Of a stretch of DNA of 64,000 nucleotides, positions 57,583-64,000 are shown piece by piece (position 1 is the first letter of the stretch; the number at the start of each line of letters is the position of its first letter). The DNA is from Thereva unica (lineage: Eukaryota; Arthropoda; Insecta; Diptera; Therevidae). A program made the position numbers and the translations under genes. Below the pieces are notes generated by a model, which saw nothing but the letters and a program-made list of their open reading frames with translations, ran no database searches and was not told the origin of the DNA. The stretch covers positions 79,968,070 to 80,032,069 of the forward strand of contig OX465282.1 of the NCBI GenBank assembly GCA_949987705.1, given 5' to 3'.

Positions 57583-58227
57583 TTAATTTATTTGGATATA
57601 TCGTTTACAAATTTCGACTATATCTTCTTCTGAGAAACTTGGCGAACGAATTATGCGCCTTTGCTTATTTTTAAATGGTACCTGGAGTGACATTGGGGGT
57701 GTTTGGTTAGATTTCTCTAAAATTAATTGGATACTGAATTCGTTTAATGGTCTTTCCGATATCGGGATGCGATCATTTAAATCTTCTTCGGCAGAATGTA
57801 TGGTAGAGCCATTGACAGATTGTGTGGCGGTATTTGTTGTTTCATTAGCATTTATTTCGACATGTTCTGTATTGCTGAGCTTGATGCGACTGAGTGCGTC
57901 AGCATTGGAGTTTAGTGTCCCTTTCTTATAGATGATTTTATAATCATATTGTTCTAATTTCAATCGCTATCGGATAATCCTAGAATTGGGCTCTCTAGGG
58001 TTCATTAGCCAGATAAGTGGCTTATGATCTGTGACTATTGTAAAGGAATGGCCAAACAGATAGGGGCGGAAGTATTTGATAGCCCATACTATCGCGAGCA
58101 ATTCTTTTTCAATGGTCGACTAGTTAATTTCTGAAGTGGTGAGGGTTCTCTTCCGTAGCAAATTGGTTTGTCGCTACCGATAGTACCTTGGGACAATACA
58201 GCGCCAATAGCGAAGTTGCTAGCGTCT
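57583..58227 (-). pseudogene. G4 RNase H and connection to integrase
   Basis: The frame at 57963-57583 starts KLEQYDYKIIYKKGTLNSNADALSR, the end of RNase H, followed by the ~100-residue spacer also found in G2 (compare 12051-11700). Upstream on the minus strand [13 protein letters not shown] and AIVWAIKYF are readable in other frames up to 58227, where sequence breaks off at the E5 LTR. The rest of RT is missing from the window. Confidence 0.8.
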
Positions 58228-58769
58228 TGTAGTGTTTCTGCTTCGCAGCTTTGGTTTAAATCACAATTTGTTTTAAGTTTAAAATTTTATTTCTTTTTTA
58301 TTTAAACTTGTGCACCACGGGCGATTGAGCTAGTGCCCATTTAATGCCCTATTGCAATCAAGTTTGGAATTATTATATTGTACACTTGGTATTAGTTACA
58401 AAACTTGACTTCTCTTAACTCAACTTAACTTCTACTTTTATACCTATCTTAATTTACCCAATTTTTTCTGACAACCAACCAGAACATCTGTTTTATCTTT
58501 TTAAATTATGTTATCATCTTCATTTATTGTATTTGGTTTATCTGGGTCATGCGCAGCACTTGCAATTTTCTTGTTGACCCATTCTCAGTTTTCGGAAGAA
58601 AATTTAATTACATCATTCTTGTTTTTTTTTCTTTTATTCTAGCTGTAAATGATTTACGCGTCACTTGCGGTGTCAAGTTCGCAATCGAGTTTAAATATTT
58701 TGTTTTTATTTATTTTGATGCAAGGGGTTTTTTTTTTGTTGTCGTGCTTTCTTCGATCATTTCACTACA
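58228..58769 (-). repeat. E5 3' LTR
   Basis: 542 bp with TGTAGTG at the left edge on the plus strand and the inverted CACTACA at the right, so both strands start TGTAGTG. A C-rich plus-strand tract (58770-58776) next to it is the polypurine tract. No second copy in the window. Confidence 0.72.
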
Positions 58770-59454
58770 CCCCCGGCTTTTAGAAAAGAAAATTTTCTTT
58801 GCTACTTCTAGGAAAGAAAATTTTCGTCAATTGGTTTACTTTCGTCCTGAGCTTTTAGTCTATTTTTGTGAACTTCTTTGATCTTTTCATCTATCATTAT
58901 CTTAGCATTTGCAGCGTTCAGCTCGATTACTTTAAATGGTCCATTGTATGGTGATTCATGTTTCTTTCTCGTGCCTGTCTTTAAATATACTATTTCACCT
59001 GGTTTGATGTCTAATGGGCGCGAGTTGGTGTCATATGTCTTTTTCCTTTTTTCTTTTGCTATCTCAAGAAGTTTTTGTGCAGTGGCGTGTGCTTGTCTTA
59101 AGCGCCATTTATTTCAGCGGCATAGTCATCTAGATTGTATACTGGTGTTGTTTTTTCTTCTGCGATAGTATCAGGTAAGGTTGCTATCTTGCCAAATAAT
59201 AGTTCATGAGGGGATATGTTCGTATCCGTGTGTGGTGTGATATTGTAACAAAATGTATAATATTGTAACCATTCATCCCAATCTAGGTTTTGACTGAATG
59301 AGAGTAGGTATTCATTCAAAGTTCTATGGTTACTTTCTATTGATCCTAGCGTCTCATGGTGATACGGTGTTGAATTAACATTGTTCATTTTTAATATGTT
59401 ACATATCTCTTTAAGAGTTGAATTCATGAATTCAGTTCCCATGTCTGTTCTAAT

Positions 59455-60031
59455 AGTCTATTGATTATGTCATATAGAAAGGAACTAAGACGTTCACGGG
59501 GTTTTATTGCAGAAATCGGTCAATGGGTCATTTAAGAAGAAAAAACCGCGGAGTGCTATTAAATTAGAGGGTGGAAATTGGAGATAGGGGTCAAAATGGA
59601 CCCTTTTTGGGTTTTGCCATATATCTCGTAAACGAAGCAAAATTTCGATTTATTTTATATAAAATTTTTTGTAGAGAATTAAATTTCCTATTTAAATGGT
59701 TTATTTAAAAAATTTTGAAAATTTTTTTTATGCCAAAAATGTTGAAACAAAAAGAAAAAAAAGCCAAAATTTCGATGTTTTTTCCCTTTTTTACTTTTTT
59801 GCCAATATCTTTTTTTTGGTTAGAGATACGCATAGGTATTTCTGTATATAAAATAAAGCAGATAAAATTTCCTTTAAAATGATGGGTCGGAAAAATTTTT
59901 TGGTTGAAAATTCACAGAAATATGGCCACTCGAACATAGCTTTTTTTATTTTTACCCCTTTTATACCGACATTGTTTTCAATCTCATATTGTTGAAAGAA
60001 TTATTATATTACTCAATTAAAAAAGGTAGTT
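59455..60031. repeat. Left terminal inverted repeat (~577 bp)
   Basis: Inverted match to 61697-62285. Recognisable shared blocks: ACTAAGACGTTCACGGGG, the run around AGAGGGTGGAAATTGGAGAT and the inner edge CAATCTCATATTGTTG. The inner end is at about 60031. Confidence 0.92.
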
Positions 60032-60132
60032 TAATAAATGTACAACCCATGTATGTGGCCATGGTGATTTTAAACAAATTTGTAATTAATACGTTCACAT
60101 GTCAATATATTTTGCATATACGTTGAACCTAA

Positions 60133-61660
60133 TTGAGTCTTATTCCTGAAGTATTTAAAGAAACATTTGGTAACATAAAATTTAAAAAGATGAAGAAAAT
60201 ATTGCCACTGAAGAGTGCATTTTCAAAAATTTGTTTGGGTTCAGATGATGTTGTGGTCGTCGATTCGGAAACACTATTTAGAAGAATGCTTTTATGTAAG
60301 CCTTCTAATGAAGAATTGGAAGAGTTTTTCAACTTTGAATTAGCACCGTATCCACCTTCAATTTTTGACGGGTTCAATATGAGGAAAAATAAAAAATCAG
60401 ACTTATATGAATTTTTCTCACCCGTTGAAGATTCTACTATAAATAATATTCATCATGTTATTGATGGTGGATTCTTGTTGCATAAAATAGTTTGGAATGC
60501 TAATGAGACATTTGCAGATATTAGTACGAAATTTATTATTCATTTGCAAACTTTTTACAAAGATTGCACTGTAGTTTTTGACGGTTATCCTAGTGGCTCA
60601 AATATTGGTACGAAAAGTGCAGAAAGGCTGCGTCGAACTAATCAAATTGGCTCAGGAGCTCAAATTAAAGATGATTTAAAACCACTTTCCAAACCCGATA
60701 GCTTCCTATCAAATGAAAGTAATAAAAAAAAATTATTGCATATTTAATGCAAAAAATCAAAGAAGTTAATATTGACACAGTGCAAGCGGGTGAAGACGCA
60801 GATGTACTTATTGTACAATGCGCAAAAGAAAAAGCATCACAGTCAAAAAATGCAGTTATAGTTGGCCAAGATGTTGACCTTCTCATCATTTTGTCACTTT
60901 TGCCAGAGCAGTATCAAAATGTATATCTTTGGAAACCCAGTGTAGGCAAAGTTACAGCAAAAATGTATGACCGAAATAGTTTTAATTTTCCTCAACAACA
61001 AAAATATATTGAATTTATTCATGCATTTAGTGGCTGCGATACTACGTCAGCGTTTTTCAACATTGGCAAAAAAAAATTTATGAAATTTGTAAATAAAAAT
61101 GCTATTCAGCTACGAACACATATGGACACGTTTTTACGTGACGATGTAACTGACGTAGAAATAAATTCTGCATCAGAATATATTGCAGCTTCTTTGTATG
61201 GGGCAAAGTTGAACATGACCCTAAGCAACTGTCGCTTCCAGAATTTTTATAAATTATCCAAAAGTTCCAAATTTTCTCTAACGCAATTACCACCGACACT
61301 TGATGCCATCAAACAGCATGGCTTAAGAACGTTTTTCCAGATCCAGCAGTGGAAAGGAAATCACCTAAACCCTCTGAACTGGGGTTGGAAAAATTCTAAA
61401 AATGGACTAATTGCGATTCGCACAACAGCACCTCCTGCGCCAGAGATTTTGCTAAAAAAGTGGCTTGTGGTTGCAATACAGGTTGCCATGGGAACTGTGG
61501 TTGCAGAAAATTACAAATTAATTGTTCCATATTTTGCAAAGAATGTATGGGGATCAATTGTGATAATGTGCAAGTTCCCGCTATTGCAGAAGATGATATT
61601 ATTGAAGATATAGATGATGATATCGATATGCAGTTTGAGAATGTTATGGAAGAAATATAA
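60133..61660 (+). pseudogene. PIN/XPG-like nuclease-domain protein of the long-TIR element
   Basis: About 508 codons in three frames joined by two -1 shifts: 60133-60747, 60747-61613, 61460-61660. The shifts coincide with A runs at 60724-60732 (A9) and about 61453-61458 (A6). No ATG stands at the open-frame start, so translation begins at the ATG near 60190 or at an upstream exon. Seen: VFDGYPS near residue 155, VDTVQAGEDADVLIV-like acidic block, GQDVDLLIIL, then HAFSGCDTTSAFFNIGKKKF, and a C-terminal WGWKNSKNGL block before a Cys-rich tail (CGCNTGCHGNCGC..CKECMGINCDN). The spaced Asp residues resemble the metal-binding acids of PIN/XPG/FEN nucleases. I know the HAFSGCDTTSAF block from many uncharacterised invertebrate proteins. 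Its enzymatic role is inferred. Confidence 0.7.
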
Positions 61661-61696
61661 GAGCATCATAATTATTTATTATCCACAATTAAACAT

Positions 61697-62285
61697 AAAT
61701 TACCTTTTTTAATTGAGTAATATAATAATTTTTTCAACAATATGAGATTGAAAACAATGTCGGTATAAAAGGGGTAAAAATAAAAAAAGCTATGTTCGAG
61801 TGCCCATATTTCGGTGAATTTTCAACCAAAAAATTTTTTTGACCCATCATTTTAAAGGAAATTTTATCTGCTTTATTTTATATAAAGAAATACCTATGCG
61901 TATCTCTAACCAAAAAAAAGATATTGGCAAAAAAGTAAAAAAGGGAAAAAACATCGAAATTTTGGCTTTTTTTTCTTTTTGTTTCAACATTTTCGGCATA
62001 AGAAAAATTTCAAAATTTTTTATATAAACCATTTCCATAGGAAATTTAATTCTCTACAAAAAATTTTATATAAAATAAATCGAAATTTTGCTTCGTTTAC
62101 GAGATATATGGCAAAACCCAAAAAAAGGGTCCATTTTGACCCCTATCTCCAATTTCCACCCTCTAATTTAATAGCACTCCGCGGTTTTCTCTTCTTAAAT
62201 GACCCATTGACCGATTCCTGCAATAAAACCCCGTGAAGGTCTTAGTTCCTTATTGCTCTGCTTTTTAAGACCTAATCAATAGACT
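61697..62285. repeat. Right terminal inverted repeat (~589 bp)
   Basis: Inverted partner of 59455-60031; ends TAATCAATAGACT. Indels near 62230-62270 make it slightly longer. The small frames in both arms are mirror images of each other. Confidence 0.92.
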
Positions 62286-62340
62286 ATAATTACTTTGAAG
62301 GTTAAAAATTTTAGTATAACATTTTTAATGAGCGCGCGAC

Positions 62341-62899
62341 TTTAATTTTATTAATTTAGTTTTGTGAAAAATAAAATAATAAGTAATCAAATTAAATAAA
62401 AAAAGAACTTTATTTTTAAAGAAAACCATTAACTTTATTTATTCACTAATAAAACTTTTAATATACTACATAATTTTAAAAGAACAAAATTATCTTTAAA
62501 CGATTTCAATCGCGTCGGTCTTAAGACTGAGTTTATCTTCATTCCTAAGTGTAAAAGCAAGTACAGAAATCATGAACGTCTTCAAATAATTATGCTTATC
62601 TAAGTATCTCACGGTAATGATCAAGTTACCATTTCCGTTCATGGAATTAATGCATATTAACGGAATTCGGTTCATAACTTCTGTACTTAGGTTTATGTAT
62701 TCTAAGTTACAATTATTAGCATTTTCAGCATTTTCGTGGGAATAAAGTTATATTGCCTAAGTTTTTCAATTAGAGTTTGGCCGTTACGATCTTCCAAATA
62801 AAAGCCAAGAACATGCTTTGAGAATTTGTCAATGAAATGAATGGCATGACGAGCAAGCCATGGAAAGAAGAAACCTGGAAGGCAGCGAGGATGAGCCAA
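62341..62899 (-). pseudogene. Unidentified ORF remnant with polyadenylation signals
   Basis: The minus strand reads about 45 residues around FIDKFSKHVLGFYLEDRNGQ (62840-62760) and then, after a frameshift at about 62745, a second open stretch of about 75 residues to a TAA near 62499, including NRIPLICINSMNGNGNLI. AATAAA-type signals follow at about 62430-62450 on the same strand. It resembles the 3' end of a transcribed gene, perhaps retrocopied. FIDKFSK recalls gypsy integrases, but no DDE context follows and the remainder matches nothing I know. Confidence 0.45.
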
Positions 62900-63214
62900 A
62901 GCAACAATTTTAGTCCCCTAGCAGCACTTACAGTGGCCGTATAGTGCATATTGGCGGTAGTATACCTGGAAGTCTCTGCAGTGGAGGAAGCTACTATTAA
63001 ATTAGTAAATGTTTATAACTTAATCAAATTGCGTAGAAATATTATGTAAACAATGAAGTTGTAAGCGCGACAAAGGGCTTCCCCAACGACCCTAACCTCC
63101 TTATGGTTCACCACGGATTTCTCCCAAAAATCCAGATTCTTGGCAAATTGGTGTCGGTGAACGGGCTGACCAGCAGGCAGGGCGAGCTCCAACGGGTATG
63201 TTTTGAAAATTAAT
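62900..63214. other. Unassigned DNA
   Basis: No reading frame, repeat or terminal motif that I can support. A CAGTGGCCG word at 62931 resembles a hAT end but has no partner. Confidence 0.4.
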
Positions 63215-63848
63215 TGTCCACCTCAGGAACTCTAGAAATGTGGCCGGGGGCTTCAAGCCCCACTGTAATACTCGCAACCCAGGCTTGCCCGGCCTCTAGA
63301 TTTTTTCCGGGGATGGAAAAGGGAATGTCCAGGACACAGTGCGTCTCCAGGAATCAAAAATTAAGTTTTAATAATAATATTATATTCCTGATTCGAACCG
63401 GGCTAAAACGTTGGAAGGGGCACTGGAAATCCCTAAAATAGTGGGCATTTCTCCTTATAAACAGGGCCCCTGAAGCGGTCACTCTCTTAGTACTGGAAAG
63501 ACAATAGAAGTGCGTGAAAAGTGAAAGTGTGCCAAAATTTTATTTAAAATTATAGGAGAATTTTTTTTTTTTGAAAAGTGCTGAAGACGGAGGGTCGCTG
63601 GAGGAGTCCTTGCGAGCGCGGAGTTGTTACTAGAGTTGAGTACCTTTTTTTTTATATATATATATAAAAAGATTATATTATTAAATATATCTGTTCACGT
63701 GGAGGATACCCTGTTTTTTGTATGAATAAAGCAATCACGGCGAATCTTTGTTTTTTTTATATTTTAATTTCTATGATTATCGAGGGTTAATATTGTGGGT
63801 TCAAGCCCCACGCTTGGTAAGATAGGTTCGTAGACCTGAAAACTACGT
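63215..63848 (+). repeat. Possible LTR of a plus-strand element
   Basis: This block looks like U3-R-U5: a TATA-like CCTTATAAACAG at 63454 followed ~25 bp later by TCACTCTC (initiator-like), and an AATAAA at 63725. At 63850 comes TGGCGCCCA, a primer-binding-site-like sequence (tRNA-Lys type known from Osvaldo/Ulysses-like elements). The left edge is a guess at TGTCCACC. No second LTR is in the window, and the segment before the primer site ends CTACG and not CA. If real, this is the only plus-strand LTR element here. Confidence 0.35.
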
Positions 63849-64000
63849 GGCGCCCATTTTTAGTATAAGCAAATTTTCCTCAAAAGTTTTCTTTAGGACC
63901 ACACCCTACGCTGAGCGCGGCCGAGCCTTGCGTGTAAAATTAGCACGTAACAACTTCGCGGGAAAAGACTAATTATTATTTGCTGCAATTTGTTAAACTC
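63849..64000 (+). other. Primer-binding-site-like sequence and leader
   Basis: TGGCGCCCA at 63850 followed by leader-like DNA without reading frame to the window end. Confidence 0.3.

Larger units (their letters stand above)
20223..58227 (-). mobile_element. Gypsy/errantivirus-like element G4, split by BEL element B1 and truncated by E5
   Basis: The outermost element of the right half. On the minus strand: RNase H/RT end (58227-57583), integrase (57560-56690), env (56650-55901 continuing 21428-20562), polypurine tract (20581-20590) and 3' LTR (to 20580). Protein segments align with those of G2 throughout, so the two belong to one family group. The env is split by B1 (21429-55900) with duplication CCCAG. 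Homology to RNase H stops at 58227, where E5 begins. Gag, most of RT and the 5' LTR are not present in the window. Confidence 0.8.
59455..62285 (+). mobile_element. Long-TIR DNA transposon encoding a PIN/XPG-like protein
   Basis: 2831 bp. The two ends, 59455-about 60031 and about 61697-62285, are inverted copies of each other (~580 bp, starting AGTCTATTGATTA). Target duplication is AT (59453-59454, 62286-62287), proven by the integrase frame it interrupts. The 1.67-kb centre has a single gene (60133-61660) and no DDE transposase that I can recognise. TIR arms differ by a few per cent, so the insertion is not brand new. A 2-bp AT duplication and this coding content fit no superfamily I can name with confidence; Academ elements also encode an XPG-type nuclease and should be compared. 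Confidence 0.8.
58228..62340 (-). mobile_element. 412/mdg1-like gypsy element E5, 3' part only
   Basis: 3' LTR (58228-58769), polypurine tract and integrase (58860 to 62340), with the long-TIR element 59455-62285 inserted. No env lies between integrase and LTR. Upstream pol and the 5' LTR are absent; at 62341 the sequence changes to an unrelated AT-rich block. Inserted in G4's RNase H; GTCT (58224-58227) may be one copy of its duplication. Confidence 0.72.
58860..62340 (-). pseudogene. E5 integrase, split by the long-TIR element
   Basis: Minus-strand core from 62340 (SRALIKNVILKFLTF) continues, once 59455-62285 and one AT are removed, into KVIIRTDMGTEFMN at 59450, giving the second catalytic Asp (RTD) and then HHETLGSIESNHRTL with the catalytic Glu. 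The C-terminal part (59100-58860) has SPYNGPFKVIEL, the GPY/F module of gypsy integrases. The frame is intact over 59442-59098 and continues in another frame after that. Upstream of 62340 a stop and unrelated sequence follow. Confidence 0.8.

Noticed and set aside
62702..62899. Integrase core of E5
   Set aside because: FIDKFSKH resembles gypsy integrase, but the residues after it do not continue as integrase, and the E5 frame stops at 62340.
63790..63830. GTGGGTTCAAGCCCCACGC, like a tRNA T arm
   Set aside because: No acceptor stem, D arm or anticodon arm fits around it; more likely part of the LTR-like block.

Overview
This window looks like insect nuclear DNA: AT-rich, with introns, and built almost entirely of transposable elements nested inside one another. 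I see no host gene, no rRNA, no convincing tRNA and no CRISPR array. The insect assignment rests on the mix of families: gypsy elements with an errantivirus-type env and a tRNA-Lys primer site, BEL/Pao elements, a jockey-type LINE, PIF/Harbinger, hAT, CACTA/Tnp2 and several palindromic MITEs. The order cannot be fixed from sequence alone.

Layout, left to right. (1) 1-889: start and LTR of a gypsy element (E3) whose body lies left of the window; 890-1344 is a remnant of a second E3 unit. (2) 1345-16650: gypsy element G2 (minus strand, AGTTA..AATT LTRs, TSD CGCG). G2 carries a pol-less gypsy copy G1 in its left LTR (1641-5027), a foldback element (5182-5846), a palindrome-plus-repeat insertion (7247-8060) and a nearly complete PIF/Harbinger transposon (8930-11382). 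(3) 16651-20133: an E3 LTR fragment split by a truncated LINE (16827-20108), itself split by a hAT element (17080-18258). (4) About 20223-58227: gypsy element G4 (minus). Its env is split by BEL element B1 (21429-55900, TSD CCCAG). B1 env is split by a CACTA-type transposon (22653-42880, TSD CG). One exon of that transposon is split by a young BEL element, BEL2 (29091-38984, TSD TAGTC), whose accessory ORF is split by a MITE (30968-31387, TSD TCGA). B1 also carries a jockey LINE (48368-52398), an A-tailed SINE-like insert in its RT active site, and small insertions in gag. (5) 58228-62340: the 3' part of a 412/mdg1-like gypsy element (E5), whose integrase is split by a 2.8-kb DNA element with ~580-bp terminal inverted repeats and a PIN/XPG-like gene (59455-62285, TSD AT). 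(6) 62341-64000: an unidentified ORF remnant and a possible plus-strand LTR with primer-binding site.

Insertion boundaries were checked by removing the insert plus one target duplication. In the B1 env, the CACTA exon, the BEL2 accessory ORF and the E5 integrase this restores a continuous reading frame.

Two points stand out. All seven LTR elements with clear polarity (E3, G1, G2, G4, B1, BEL2, E5) lie on the minus strand, and four carry env; this is the architecture of a flamenco-like uni-strand piRNA cluster. The long-TIR element at 59455-62285 encodes no DDE transposase that I can see, only a PIN/XPG-like protein, and is the best candidate here for an undescribed transposon type.
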